Source of the DNA: an uncultured Collinsella sp.
Lineage (GTDB): Bacteria > Actinomycetota > Coriobacteriia > Coriobacteriales > Coriobacteriaceae
DNA: 64,000 nucleotides
Assembly: GCA_958369225.1 (NCBI GenBank)
Contig: CATXID010000009.1
Coordinates: forward strand, 11,174-75,173
Reading direction: 5' to 3'
Below, in pieces: positions 25,305 to 34,708 of this stretch. A program made the position numbers and the translations under genes. Every line of letters begins with the position of its first letter. Position 1 is the first letter of the stretch. The notes below the pieces were generated by a model. That model was not told the origin of the DNA. It was given only the letters and a program-made list of their open reading frames with translations, and did no database searches.

Positions 25305-26699
25305 ATGTGCAATGTTTCGCTCAACGGTACGCAGCCGACCGATGCCTCCATCCGTGTCTTGCGTGCGCTCGAGGCAGCCGGTCTTGAGGCTTGGTACGTG
25401 GGCGGTTGGGTACGTGATGCCCTGATGGGGCGTCCCAGCCACGATGTTGACATGTGCTGCAACGGCCTGTGGCAGGAGTCCAAAGCGGCGCTGGAGGCGG
25501 CTGATATTGCCGTGGTTGAGTCGGGCATTAAATTTGGCGGCATCACGGCCATTTGCGATGGCGAGCGCATTGAGGTCACCACCTACCGCCTAGACGGCTT
25601 TTACACTGATGGTCGCCATCCCCAGAGTGTGGAGCGCGCCGCTTCGCTTGAGGACGATCTGGCGCGCCGCGACTTTACCGTCAATGCCATGGCGTGGCAT
25701 CCCGAGCGCGGCCTTGTCGACCGCTATGACGGCCAGGGCGACCTGGACCGTAAACTCATTCGCGCCGTTGGAGATCCCAAGCGTCGTTTTAACGAGGACG
25801 CGCTTCGCATGCTGCGCGCGGTGCGTTTTGCCTGCCGTCTGGACTTTATGATTGAACCCGCGACCAAACAGGCACTTGCCGAGTGCGCGCCGCTTCTCGA
25901 TGCCGTGGCGCGCGAGCGCGTGGGTATTGAGCTTGAGGGCATCCTTTCGACTGGCCACGGGGGAGACGCGATGCTGCGCTACCCCGAGCTTATTTGCGCC
26001 GCCGTGCCCGAGCTCGCGCCTGCTCGCGGGTTTGATCAGCGCAGTGTCTATCATGCATTTAACGTCTACGAGCATATCGCCCGCGTGCTGACGGTGGCGG
26101 GGGAGCTGGCACTGTGCGACGGCGTCGCGCCCTCGTCGAGTCTTATGTGGGCGGCGTTTTTGCACGACGTTTCCAAGCCCGATTGCTTTACGGTCGATCA
26201 CGCCGGCAGCGGACATTTCTACGGCCATCCTGAGCTTGGCGCCACGAAAGCGCGTGTCATCATGGATCGCCTGGCGCTCTCGCACGATTTGGTGCGCGAT
26301 GTGTGTCTGTTGATCAAATACCATGACAAGCCGCTGCGTCCCGAGCGATCCTGCCTGCTCAATATGATGCGCGCGCTTTCGGGCGAGGGCGTCGATACGC
26401 CGCGTCTGATGGACGAGCTCATGGACCTTAAGCGTGCCGACACGCTCGGCAAGGCGCCCTCGTGCTTCTATTACGTTGAGACGATCGAGGAGATGCGCGC
26501 GCTGGCTCACGAGCTGCTTGCGGCGGGGGAGCCCTATACGCTTAAGATGCTTGCCATCAATGGCGGCGACTTGATTCGCGCCGGCGTCAAGCCAGGGCCG
26601 GAACTGGGACAGCTGCTCAACGTTGCCCTCGATGCCGTGATCGAGGACAATGTCCCCAACGAGTGCGAAGCCCTCCTGGCCCACCTCAACCTGGGGTAG
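25305..26699 (+). CDS. cca: CCA tRNA nucleotidyltransferase with HD domain
   Basis: The 464-residue enzyme adds or repairs the 3' CCA of tRNAs. The nucleotidyltransferase core shows WYVGGWVRDALMGRPSHDVDM, RRDFTVNAMAWHPERG and the template-reading EDALRMLRAVRFACRL. An HD-domain half follows, with AAFLHDVSKPDCFT. AGGAGG precedes the ATG. Two tRNA-Glu genes follow, but they encode their own CCA, so the enzyme here would serve repair or other tRNAs. Confidence 0.93.
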   Translation: MCNVSLNGTQPTDASIRVLRALEAAGLEAWYVGGWVRDALMGRPSHDVDMCCNGLWQESKAALEAADIAVVESGIKFGGITAICDGERIEVTTYRLDGFYTDGRHPQSVERAASLEDDLARRDFTVNAMAWHPERGLVDRYDGQGDLDRKLIRAVGDPKRRFNEDALRMLRAVRFACRLDFMIEPATKQALAECAPLLDAVARERVGIELEGILSTGHGGDAMLRYPELICAAVPELAPARGFDQRSVYHAFNVYEHIARVLTVAGELALCDGVAPSSSLMWAAFLHDVSKPDCFTVDHAGSGHFYGHPELGATKARVIMDRLALSHDLVRDVCLLIKYHDKPLRPERSCLLNMMRALSGEGVDTPRLMDELMDLKRADTLGKAPSCFYYVETIEEMRALAHELLAAGEPYTLKMLAINGGDLIRAGVKPGPELGQLLNVALDAVIEDNVPNECEALLAHLNLG

Positions 26700-26787
26700 T
26701 CAGGTGGTTCCATTCCAAATGAGCTGCCAGGTTGACCTGCGTTTTCCATAACCTCACGACAAAATCTGAGCAATTTGGAATTTCTTC

Positions 26788-26816
26788 TTGCGCTTGCGTT
26801 TTTTGTCCCGTAATAT
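26788..26816 (+). promoter_or_regulatory. Promoter of the tRNA-Glu pair
   Basis: TTGCGC (26788-26793), 17-bp spacer, TAATAT (26811-26816), ending 34 bp before the first tRNA base. Confidence 0.7.
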
Positions 26817-26850
26817 ATTTCCTCGCAGCACGGCAGTGCAGATGTCATGT

Positions 26851-26927
26851 GGCCCGTTCGTCTAGCGGTTTAGGACGCCGCCCTCTCAAGGCGGAGATCA
26901 CCAGTTCGAATCTGGTACGGGCTACCA
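26851..26927 (+). tRNA. tRNA-Glu (CTC), first copy
   Basis: The 77-nt gene with encoded CCA folds as a complete cloverleaf. The acceptor is GGCCCGT/ACGGGCT (first pair G-U). The anticodon stem is CCGCC/GGCGG with loop CTCTCAA giving anticodon CTC. The T-arm is ACCAG-TTCGAAT-CTGGT. It is identical to the gene 22 bp downstream. Confidence 0.95.
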
Positions 26928-26949
26928 CTTCTTTTCTGCTGAGTTTTAT

Positions 26950-27026
26950 GGCCCGTTCGTCTAGCGGTTTAGGACGCCGCCCTCTCAAGGCGGAGATCAC
27001 CAGTTCGAATCTGGTACGGGCTACCA
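26950..27026 (+). tRNA. tRNA-Glu (CTC), second copy
   Basis: Exact 77-nt duplicate of the preceding tRNA gene, with the same CTC anticodon and encoded CCA, separated from it by 22 bp. Both are read from one promoter and end at the terminator at 27038. Confidence 0.95.
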
Positions 27027-27037
27027 TGAATTTGAGA

Positions 27038-27068
27038 CCCGGACTTCTCACGGAAGTTCGGGTTTTTT
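27038..27068 (+). terminator. Terminator of the tRNA-Glu transcript
   Basis: Ten-base-pair stem CCCGGACTTC / GAAGTTCGGG (one G-U) followed by TTTTTT. Confidence 0.9.
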
Positions 27069-27177
27069 ATTTCCGAGCAAACCATCTGCAATTCCCATTT
27101 GGCCTATAGCTTTACGTTCTGCTTGTGGCCCTTGCGGGTACAATATGCAAGATATTTGGACGGTCAGAAGGAGCCTC

Positions 27178-28482
27178 ATGAAGGAGTCCTCTCAGCATAC
27201 TTCTAAGCCCCAGGTCGAGGTTGAGGCCTCGGGCGGCGATGACAACAAGGGTGCACGTCGCGGTGCCATTTTTATCGGCGTCGTGCTGGTTGGCTATATC
27301 GTTTATCTGATTGCGACCGGTCAGATGGGACAGTTCTGGGCTGCCATGTCGAGCGTCCAAGCGCCGTGGCTCGTTGCTGCATGCTTTTGCATGTTCCTGT
27401 ACCTGTTCTTTGGCATCGTTGCCTATGCAATCGCCGTCTGGCTCGATCCCAATTCGCCCGTCGGCATTCGCGACCTGATCTCGGTCGAGGCGAGCGGTAT
27501 CTTCTTTGGCAACCTGACGCCCATGATGATGGGCTCCACGCCTGCCCAGATCTACCGCCTGACCAAGGCTGGCCAAAACGTCGGCGAGGCCGGTGCCACG
27601 CAGTTCACGCGCTTTATCGTGTATCAGTTTGGCCTCGTTGCCTGGGGCGCTATTCTACTGCTTGCCCGCATGCCGTTTTTCGCCGAGCGCTATGGCGATA
27701 TGACGCTGCTGTGCGTCTTTAGCTTTGGCGGTCACTGCTGTATTCTGCTTGGCATCTTTGCCGTCGCACTCATGCCCAAGACCGTCACGCGCGTCGCGCA
27801 CTGCATCATCAATTGGCTCGAGCGAATGGGCGTCTCGGCCACCAAGATCGAGGGCTGGCGTACGTTTGTCGATGGCGAAATCTACTCGTTCTCCGAGAAG
27901 TTCAAGCTTTCGGCCGGCCACTTTTCGTCCATGCTGCTCACGGTGGTCATCACCATGTTGCAGCTCGCATTTTTCTACCTCGTGCCGTATTTCCTGATGC
28001 TTGCCTTTGGCCACCACGAAGTCGACTTTTTCTCGGTCATGGCCGCGAGCGCCTTTGTTCAGCTCCTGAGCTCTGCTGTTCCCCTGCCCGGTGGCACCGG
28101 CGGCGCCGAGGGTGGCTTCGCGCTGTTTCTGGGTCATTTCTTTGGATCGGCATCGACCGCTGGTTATCTGCTGTGGCGCCTCATTACGTTTATCGCGCCG
28201 ACTATTTTGGCCGCGCCCCTGCTGGGCCTTAAGAGCGCTCACAACGAGAGTATCCATGCACGCTGGGATCGCGCGATGCGCAAGCTCGGACGAACGCCTC
28301 AGACGTCCTCTAAGCCTGCAAAGCCCCATCCTGTGCATGCGGTTACCGTGGATCCCAATCAGCATGCTCAGAAGGATTCTGGGGCCGTCAAATCGGCGCA
28401 TAAGGCCTATGTGCGCCAGACGGGCGACGGCATCCGTGTGTCCCCGGCTGCTTTGAACAAAAAGAAACACCCTAAGGCGTAA
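27178..28482 (+). CDS. YbhN/LPG-synthase-type flippase-like membrane protein
   Basis: A 434-residue protein. I chose ATG 27178 because AGAAGGAG lies just upstream; TACAAT at 27139-27144 is a possible -10. It has about seven or eight membrane helices and the family motifs SGIFFGNLTPMMMGSTPAQIYRL and a late LSSAVPLPGGTGGAEGGFALF. These match the UPF0104 / lysylphosphatidylglycerol-synthase transmembrane domain. There is no C-terminal aminoacyl-transferase (DUF2156) domain, so it is unlikely to make lysyl-PG. The basic cytoplasmic tail (KPHPVHAVTVDPNQHAQKD) is unusual. Lipid translocation is inferred. Confidence 0.85.
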   Translation: MKESSQHTSKPQVEVEASGGDDNKGARRGAIFIGVVLVGYIVYLIATGQMGQFWAAMSSVQAPWLVAACFCMFLYLFFGIVAYAIAVWLDPNSPVGIRDLISVEASGIFFGNLTPMMMGSTPAQIYRLTKAGQNVGEAGATQFTRFIVYQFGLVAWGAILLLARMPFFAERYGDMTLLCVFSFGGHCCILLGIFAVALMPKTVTRVAHCIINWLERMGVSATKIEGWRTFVDGEIYSFSEKFKLSAGHFSSMLLTVVITMLQLAFFYLVPYFLMLAFGHHEVDFFSVMAASAFVQLLSSAVPLPGGTGGAEGGFALFLGHFFGSASTAGYLLWRLITFIAPTILAAPLLGLKSAHNESIHARWDRAMRKLGRTPQTSSKPAKPHPVHAVTVDPNQHAQKDSGAVKSAHKAYVRQTGDGIRVSPAALNKKKHPKA

Positions 28483-28600
28483 TAGTTGGTCGTGCGTTCT
28501 TCATGTTGCCGGGCATTTTTGTGCGGGATGGGGGATAATCCTCTTACGTAGATTAACTCTCATCTGTTGATGAATGTTCGCATTCCGAAGGGACTCGTCC

Positions 28601-29212
28601 ATGGCCACCATCAAACCGCGCCTCGACCGCCGCATCGTTCGCAGCCGCAATGCCATTCTTTCTGCGTTTGAGCGCCTGTTGATGGATAAGCCGCTTGCCG
28701 ACATTACGGTGAGTGCCATCGCGCGCGAGGCAAATGTCGACCGCAAGACCTTTTACGTACACTTCGGTACGGTTGACGGCCTGCTCGATGCCATCGCCGT
28801 TGATGTGGTGGAGATGATTGCCGACTCGGTCGAGAAAACGCTAGCTTCCATGGACGGCGACACGAACGAGCGCGCCCTCGGAGCGGCGGCAACGTTTTTT
28901 AAGACCATCAACGAGGCACTTTGCAATAACCTCGTGCTCAATCGCCAACTGATTGAAAACATCCCGCTCGACGATTTTATGACGCGCTTGCGCGTGCCGC
29001 TCGAGCACGAGATTGCCGAGCGCGACTTGCTGCCCCACGGCCTTAAGGACGAGATGTTCGACTATTATCTGGCGTTTTTACTTTCGGGCATTATCGGCAT
29101 TTACCGCACGTGGGCGCTCTCCGATGGCTCGGTGCCCATCGAGCGCATCTCGGAGGTCGCTAACAATCTGACATTGAACGGCCTATCGAGTCTGGAATCC
29201 AAGCTCGGATAG
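28601..29212 (+). CDS. TetR family transcriptional regulator
   Basis: A 203-residue regulator. The start at 28601 follows GAAGGGA. The helix-turn-helix is AILSAFERLLMDKPLADITVSAIAREANVDRKTFYVHFGTVDGLLDAI, a typical TetR N-terminus. The C-terminal half resembles the TetR_C_7 group (FKTINEALCNNLVLNRQLI). A possible operator, TAATC and GATTA flanking TACGTA, lies in its leader (about 28532-28551). It converges on the MacAB-type efflux operon; regulation of that operon is plausible but unproven. Confidence 0.88.
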   Translation: MATIKPRLDRRIVRSRNAILSAFERLLMDKPLADITVSAIAREANVDRKTFYVHFGTVDGLLDAIAVDVVEMIADSVEKTLASMDGDTNERALGAAATFFKTINEALCNNLVLNRQLIENIPLDDFMTRLRVPLEHEIAERDLLPHGLKDEMFDYYLAFLLSGIIGIYRTWALSDGSVPIERISEVANNLTLNGLSSLESKLG

Positions 29213-29235
29213 CATCAACACCTCATTCCCACCCT

Positions 29236-29303
29236 AAGTTGCGGTGAAATAGGGACTGAATAGGCCTTCTATCGGCCTAAACACTCCCTATTTCACCGCA
29301 ACT
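29236..29303 (+). repeat. Palindromic element, TTGCGGTGAAATAGGGAC family, copy 2
   Basis: The left arm 29236-29258 is identical to the left arm at 20452-20474. The right arm 29282-29303 matches its complement with one mismatch. The spacer forms its own hairpin TAGGCC/GGCCTA, unlike copy 1. It lies between the convergent TetR and ABC-permease genes. Confidence 0.85.
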
Positions 29304-29316
29304 CAGGGGGATTGTA

Positions 29317-30531
29317 TTACTGGTAGCGCAGGCACTCCACGGGGTCGAGTTTTGCTGCCCGGCGGGCGGGGTAGAAGCCAAAGACGACGCCGATGCCGAC
29401 GGAGACCGCAAAGGCCAGCAGCACCGTGGCGATCGAAAAACTCGGCGTAATGGTACCGCTGGCACCGAGCTCGCTAAGCACGCCGGAACCCGCGGCGAAC
29501 ATCGTTAGGCCCCAGGCAAGCAGGTAGCCAATCAAAACACCCAACAGGCCACCGGTGACGCACAGCGCCGAGGACTCGGCCAAAAACTGTGCGGTGATAT
29601 CGCGACGGCTGGCACCCAAGGCTCGACGAATGCCGATCTCGCGGATACGTTCGGTCACATTGGTGAGCATCATGTTCATGATGCCGATACCGCCCACGAG
29701 CAGCGAAATGCTGGCAACGGCGCCCATGATGAGCGAAAACGCGCCCATAAAGGAATTGAGGGCGTCGATGGCGCTTTTCATTGAGGTCACCGATACGCTG
29801 TCATATTCGTCGTCGTCCGCGATGCCCTTCATACCGCGCACCTTGGATTCAATCGTCTTGCACAGTTCGTCCATGTCCGTGCCCTCGGCGGCGAGCGCCG
29901 TTACGCTGGGAAACGACGGATTCTCGTCGCCAAAGAGGCCCGAGATGGTCTCGCGCGGCATGTATAGCGTGAGCGAGCCCATGGAGTCGCTGCCGCCGTC
30001 GATAACACCGACAATCTGCACTTCACCGTTGGAAACCTTAATGGTCTTGCCCACCGCGTCCTGTTCGTTGCCGTACAGCTGATCGGCGCCGCCACGGCTG
30101 ATGAGCGCCATGCGTGCGCCGGATTGGGACTCGGCCTGGGTGTAGGTGCGCCCCGCGACGAGCTTGCTGGCGCCCACCGCGTCGAGCATGTCGCTATCGA
30201 CGCCCTGCGCCATGACGGTATAGCTTTTATCACCGGCCTTGTACTCGGTATAGGCGCTGTCTACGATGCCGATCTGCTCGATCTGCGGCACCATCTTGCG
30301 GAGCTTCTCGACGTCCGACTCGGTGAGCTCTTGCGAGGAATAAATCTGCACCATACGCGCAGCGTTGAGTCCCAGGCTGTTGACCAGGCTGTTTTGGATA
30401 CCGCCGATAAGCGAGGTCATGGCAATGACGGAGGCGATGCCGATAACAATGCCCAGGATGGTGAGCAGGCTGCGTCCCTTGTTGGCCTCGAGGGAGTGAA
30501 GGGCTTCTTGGATAAGGTCGCGCGTGCTCAT
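29317..30531 (-). CDS. MacB-type ABC transporter permease
   Basis: A 404-residue FtsX/MacB permease. A first helix follows the N-terminal EALHSLEANKGRSLLTILGIVIG. A large extracytoplasmic MacB-PCD domain spans about 45-275. Three C-terminal helices carry SLLVGGIGIMNMMLTNVTERIREIGIRRALGASRRDI. With the ATPase and adaptor just upstream it forms a tripartite mechanotransmission-type exporter like YknXYZ or a macrolide/peptide exporter. AAAGGAGC precedes the start, which overlaps the ATPase stop (ATGA). Confidence 0.92.
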   Translation of the reverse strand: MSTRDLIQEALHSLEANKGRSLLTILGIVIGIASVIAMTSLIGGIQNSLVNSLGLNAARMVQIYSSQELTESDVEKLRKMVPQIEQIGIVDSAYTEYKAGDKSYTVMAQGVDSDMLDAVGASKLVAGRTYTQAESQSGARMALISRGGADQLYGNEQDAVGKTIKVSNGEVQIVGVIDGGSDSMGSLTLYMPRETISGLFGDENPSFPSVTALAAEGTDMDELCKTIESKVRGMKGIADDDEYDSVSVTSMKSAIDALNSFMGAFSLIMGAVASISLLVGGIGIMNMMLTNVTERIREIGIRRALGASRRDITAQFLAESSALCVTGGLLGVLIGYLLAWGLTMFAAGSGVLSELGASGTITPSFSIATVLLAFAVSVGIGVVFGFYPARRAAKLDPVECLRYQ

Positions 30532-31301
30532 GCCTTTGCTCCTTTCGGCGGATTGGCGTGTGCGGAAATCATGGGCAGGTTATCAATGGCGCCGCGCAGG
30601 GTCTGCGGCGCGTGGGCGATGTACGCGCCGTCGTGGATCCGGCCGTCGCGAATGGTTACGGCGCGGTCGGCCTCGGCGGCAATACCGGGATCATGCGTGA
30701 TGAGCACGATGGTCTTGCCGCGTTCCTGGAGTTTGTGGAAGGTCTCCATCACGAGCGCTCCGGTGGCGGAGTCCAGGTTTCCCGTCGGCTCGTCGGCCAA
30801 GATGATGGGTGGGTCGTTGACGAGGGCGCGCGCGATGGCGACGCGCTGCATCTGTCCGCCCGAGAGCTCGGAGATGCGGTGGTCCCAGTGGTCGACCGGC
30901 AGCGTGACGGCTTGCAGCGCATGGACGGCGCGCATCTCACGCTGAGCCCGCGGCACGTTGGTGTATGACAGCGGCAGCATGACGTTTTCGATGACCGATA
31001 GGCGCGGCAGCAGGTTGAAGCTCTGAAAGACAAAGCCGATGCTCAGGGCGCGGACTTCGGTGAGCTCGTCATCGTCGAGCTCTGCCACGTTGAGGCCCTG
31101 CAGGTAATAATCGCCTGCCGTCGGCTTGTCCAGGCAGCCTAGGATGTTCATGAGCGTCGATTTTCCCGAGCCCGAAGGGCCGGTAATGGCCACGAACTCG
31201 CCGGGATTCACTGCCAGGCTCACGTTATGCAGGATATGGGCGCAGCCGGCCTCGCTCTCAAAAATGCGATGCACGTTGCGGATGTCGATGACGGGACGCA
31301 T
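30528..31301 (-). CDS. MacB/LolD-type ABC transporter ATP-binding protein
   Basis: A 257-residue ATPase. Walker A is TGPSGSGKSTLMNILG, the Q-loop is FVFQSFNLL, the signature is ELSGGQMQRVAIARALVNDP, Walker B is IILADEPTGNLDS, and the His switch is VLITHDP. All are intact. It is coupled at both ends: its ATG shares a base with the adaptor stop (TAATG), and its stop overlaps the permease start. It powers the exporter formed with the neighbouring genes. Confidence 0.94.
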   Translation of the reverse strand: MRPVIDIRNVHRIFESEAGCAHILHNVSLAVNPGEFVAITGPSGSGKSTLMNILGCLDKPTAGDYYLQGLNVAELDDDELTEVRALSIGFVFQSFNLLPRLSVIENVMLPLSYTNVPRAQREMRAVHALQAVTLPVDHWDHRISELSGGQMQRVAIARALVNDPPIILADEPTGNLDSATGALVMETFHKLQERGKTIVLITHDPGIAAEADRAVTIRDGRIHDGAYIAHAPQTLRGAIDNLPMISAHANPPKGAKA

Positions 31302-32716
31302 TACATGCCCTCGTCGGCAGACATGCTACCGGTGTCGCCGCCGTCGGCCGTCATGCCCGCGCCGGTATCCATCACGATGGTGTCGCCGTCGCGCAACTTG
31401 GTAACCGGCACGTCCGCGTTGATCTCGTTGCCCTGGTCATCGCGCTTGACCTGCGTTTTGCCGACCACGGCGTCGTTATCGTTTTGCGTCACGACGGTCA
31501 CCTTTACGCGTCGGGTCTGTTTGCCTTCGCCGTCGTTTGCCACGTTGACGTAATAGTGCTCTCCATCCTCGGTCATGAGCGCCATGGTCGGCACCATCAC
31601 CACATCGTCGAGCTGTTCGGTCACTACTGAGACCTCGGCAGTCATACCGGGCTTAAGGCGGCTGTCGGGTGCTTCGATGAGGATATCGACGTTAAAGGTC
31701 ACGCTGCCGCCGCCGTTAGCGTCGGAGTTTGCCACCGAAGCGATTGTCGTGACCGTTCCCTGGCTCACGATATCGGGAAAGGCCGGATAGGTAACGTTGG
31801 CACTCTGGCCCACGGCGATCTTGGCGATATCCTTTTCACCCACCTGAACGGTGACCTTCATCTTGGAGAGGTCGGCGATCTGCATGCACTGCTTGCCGCC
31901 GCTCGTATCACCTTCGCCCATAATCATGCCGCCCGTCACTGTGGCGCCGACCTTGGCGTTGAGCTCGACGATGCTGCCCGAGCTGGGCGCGGTTACAGTG
32001 CGCTCGGCGGCTTTGGCGTTTGCCTGGTCCAGGGCCGCCTGGGCCGAGGCCAGGTTGCGTTGGGCGCTCGAGACGGCACTCGTGTCGGCGGTACCGCTGG
32101 CGCCATTCGCGTCTGCCGCATCTGCTTCAGGAGCCGGAGCGGCTTGGGCGACAGCTACCGCTTTCTGTGCGTTGGCGAGGTCTTCCTGTGCCGCTGCCAC
32201 CGCGCGCTGCGCCTCGGCAACGTTGCGATCGAGCTCGTCGTTTTTTATGGTCATGAGCACGTCGCCCTCGTTGACGGACTGGCCGGCTTGCACGTTAATC
32301 GATGCCACCGTGCCGTCGACAGAAGGGGAGACCACCGAAGCCGAGATGGGCTTGAGCTGGCCTTTTGCCTCGACGGTGGTCGTAAACGTGCCCTCGGTGA
32401 CCATGTCGGTTACCGGTCCGTTGGTACCTGCGGGCCGTGCGTTGATGACCACGGTCACGACAACGGCGATGAGCACAATGGCGGCCACGACGCCTGCCGC
32501 AATGCCGCGCCGGATGAGCTTTTTGCGCCGACGCTCGGCACGCTTCGCTTTGAGCTTGGCGTAGGCCTCTTCGTCAGAAATCTCGGTTGTATCGCTTGTG
32601 CTGCTCTTTTGCTGTGCGGCGTGCACGTTTGTTATGAGGGGAAGCGTTTCGGTGGCGCCCTTGGGCGCTTGCTTGGCATCATTCGGTCCCGGGGTTATGT
32701 TGGGGACATTCGACAT
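31301..32716 (-). CDS. HlyD/RND-type efflux adaptor protein
   Basis: A 471-residue membrane-fusion protein. The start at 32716 follows AAAGGAGA. Layout: a cytoplasmic N-terminus of about 90 residues, ending in a basic patch (KAKRAERRRKKLIRRG); one membrane helix (about 94-112); a biotinyl-lipoyl-like domain (SPSVDGTVASINVQAGQSVNEGDVLM); a coiled-coil hairpin rich in Ala and Gln; a lipoyl return half (TVTAPSSGSIVELNAKVGATV); then beta-barrel domains. It is the YknX-like partner of the ABC permease. Exported substrate unknown. Confidence 0.9.
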   Translation of the reverse strand: MSNVPNITPGPNDAKQAPKGATETLPLITNVHAAQQKSSTSDTTEISDEEAYAKLKAKRAERRRKKLIRRGIAAGVVAAIVLIAVVVTVVINARPAGTNGPVTDMVTEGTFTTTVEAKGQLKPISASVVSPSVDGTVASINVQAGQSVNEGDVLMTIKNDELDRNVAEAQRAVAAAQEDLANAQKAVAVAQAAPAPEADAADANGASGTADTSAVSSAQRNLASAQAALDQANAKAAERTVTAPSSGSIVELNAKVGATVTGGMIMGEGDTSGGKQCMQIADLSKMKVTVQVGEKDIAKIAVGQSANVTYPAFPDIVSQGTVTTIASVANSDANGGGSVTFNVDILIEAPDSRLKPGMTAEVSVVTEQLDDVVMVPTMALMTEDGEHYYVNVANDGEGKQTRRVKVTVVTQNDNDAVVGKTQVKRDDQGNEINADVPVTKLRDGDTIVMDTGAGMTADGGDTGSMSADEGM

Positions 32717-32845
32717 GGCGTCTCCTTTGTAGAAAGTTCCTTGATAAGTATATACGCCCGTCGCGAGGGGCGGGCGCATGTGGCGGTATCTTTCGGAACT
32801 GTTAGATTGGAGCGTCAGTTCCCTGTTGTGTGAAGGCGTGATTCC

Positions 32846-34591
32846 CTACGAGTGCACGACCACGCACAGGCCCACGCTAATGCAGTCGTGGAGCGCCTTG
32901 GCATCTGCCAGGCGCAGGTTGATGCAGCCGTGGCTTCCGCACCACTTATAGGACTCGGCATTGTCGAAGCTCTTGTCGTTTTGCCAGGTGGCGTCGTGGA
33001 AACCGATCATATTGCCCTCGAACGGCATCCAATAGCTGACCGGGCTCTCGTATTTGGGCTTTCCGGTCGCGGGGTCTTTGGCTCCGATGAGCTTGCTTGC
33101 GCCGTCGTTGCTGTTGATCTGCCACACGCCCTCGGGAGTGGCGTCCTCGCCGGGCAGGCCCGAGATAAAGTTGGCCTCCCACACGATATTGCCGTTCTCG
33201 TCGTAGTAGCGCGCGTGCTGTTCGGACAGGTCGACGTCGATATAGGCCTTCCAATCGGGCTCGCCTTTGGCGGTAAACGTGTCGGCCTTCTTGGAGTACG
33301 AAATCTCGATATCGCCGGTCTGCTTGTTATTGATAGCGTCCTCGACCTGCTTGGCGAGCGTGTCGCTGTCGATGGACCAGCCAAAGTCGCCGCCCTCGAC
33401 CGCGCACTCCTTGCCGTCGGCGCGTGTCCACCAGCGGGTGGATCCCACTGTGTTAAAGCCGTTAGCGAGCTCGGCGGCCCAGCTGCCGATCTGCGACGTA
33501 TCGAGCGTGGGGTTGGCCGGATCGGCAAAGCTGATCCACTGCAGCACCGAGCTGCCGTCCACCTTGCCGGCATCATTGCCGTTGAGCTTAAGGGTCACGT
33601 TGACGCCCAGGAAGTTGTTAGCGGCATCGCATGCAGCCTGAATCTGGTCGTTAGTGAGGGTGCCGTTGAGCGGTTCGTAGGCGTCGTTGCCAATCTTGGT
33701 GATATCGACGTTCTCGGCGAGCGACGCGAGCTCAATCTCGGCATATTTGATGACATGCTCACGGTTGAGCTTCTCGTTGGAACGGGCCTTATCAACGGTG
33801 AACTTGCCGGCCTTCTCATCATAGGAGCTGGCGGCCTCGAAGGTGCCCGAGCGACCCTCGTTGAACTCGTCGATGGCGCTGCCCAGGTCCTCCTCAAACT
33901 GCTTTTGGTCAAAGGCATCGGAGAGCATGGACAGGTCGACGTCCTGGTCCAAGTCGACCGAGCCGTTCTTGGCGGCGCTAACGGTTTTGCCGCCGAGCGA
34001 CGCGATGAGGCGCGATGGCCACAGCAGCGGCTCGTTTTTGCTGATAATCTCGTGGGCGGCTTCCTCGCCATCGACGATGGGCTCGTCGGACTCGGGCTGG
34101 TAGGTCCAGCTAAAGTCATCGCCCGACACGGTGAGCTTGTAGTGCTTCCATGCCGAGTTGACCTTGGTTGCTGCTGAAGATGCGTTAGAGAGCGAGATAT
34201 CGACGCCGGCGATGGTAGTGTTGGGGTAAGCGACCTGCGAGAACGCCACGACGCCTACGATGTAGACGATCGCGACGAGGCCGAGGACGACAAAGAGGGC
34301 CGTCTTGCCGCCCGACTTGCTGCTTTTGTTGGTGCGCTTGTCCACGGGGCCGCGATTGTTTGCCGCGCGAGCGTGCGAAGGGCCCTGCTTGGGGGCGGCA
34401 CCCTGTGCGGGGCGCTGCTGATATTGTTGATGCGGCTGGTATTGACGCTGATTCGGGCGCTGAGAGGCATTGGCCGGGCCGTGTTGTTGGGTGTGTGCCG
34501 GAGCGATGGGGCGCGGCGATTGGACGCCACCAGTATGCCTACTGGGTTGTTGCGGATCGGGAATCATGCTGCTGCGATCGATTTGCGACAT
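32846..34591 (-). CDS. L,D-transpeptidase (YkuD) with VanW-type peptidoglycan-binding domains
   Basis: A 581-residue protein. A cytoplasmic Pro/Gln-rich N-terminus of about 95 residues precedes one membrane helix (ALFVVLGLVAIVYIVGVVAF). Two PG_binding_4-like regions follow (about 125-440). The C-terminal YkuD domain has the catalytic SHGCINLRLADA and GFHDATW. It forms 3-3 peptidoglycan crosslinks or attaches proteins outside the membrane. TATAAT on the minus strand at 34655-34650 is a candidate -10. The disordered N-terminus resembles that of MltG in this window. Confidence 0.93.
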   Translation of the reverse strand: MSQIDRSSMIPDPQQPSRHTGGVQSPRPIAPAHTQQHGPANASQRPNQRQYQPHQQYQQRPAQGAAPKQGPSHARAANNRGPVDKRTNKSSKSGGKTALFVVLGLVAIVYIVGVVAFSQVAYPNTTIAGVDISLSNASSAATKVNSAWKHYKLTVSGDDFSWTYQPESDEPIVDGEEAAHEIISKNEPLLWPSRLIASLGGKTVSAAKNGSVDLDQDVDLSMLSDAFDQKQFEEDLGSAIDEFNEGRSGTFEAASSYDEKAGKFTVDKARSNEKLNREHVIKYAEIELASLAENVDITKIGNDAYEPLNGTLTNDQIQAACDAANNFLGVNVTLKLNGNDAGKVDGSSVLQWISFADPANPTLDTSQIGSWAAELANGFNTVGSTRWWTRADGKECAVEGGDFGWSIDSDTLAKQVEDAINNKQTGDIEISYSKKADTFTAKGEPDWKAYIDVDLSEQHARYYDENGNIVWEANFISGLPGEDATPEGVWQINSNDGASKLIGAKDPATGKPKYESPVSYWMPFEGNMIGFHDATWQNDKSFDNAESYKWCGSHGCINLRLADAKALHDCISVGLCVVVHS

Positions 34592-34708
34592 CGTATATAT
34601 TTCCTTCGAGTTTCGCCTTGCGGCTCATCGTGTTTTAACTGGGCTTGCATTATAGCGATTAGCATGTTGTTTGTGGTGCGGAAACAGTATCAGTTTGGAG
34701 AAGTCTGC

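Noticed and set aside
26851..27026. Tandem 77-bp repeat as a mobile element or attachment site
   Set aside because: The repeated unit is exactly a tRNA-Glu gene with its own promoter and terminator; no integrase or prophage genes are nearby.
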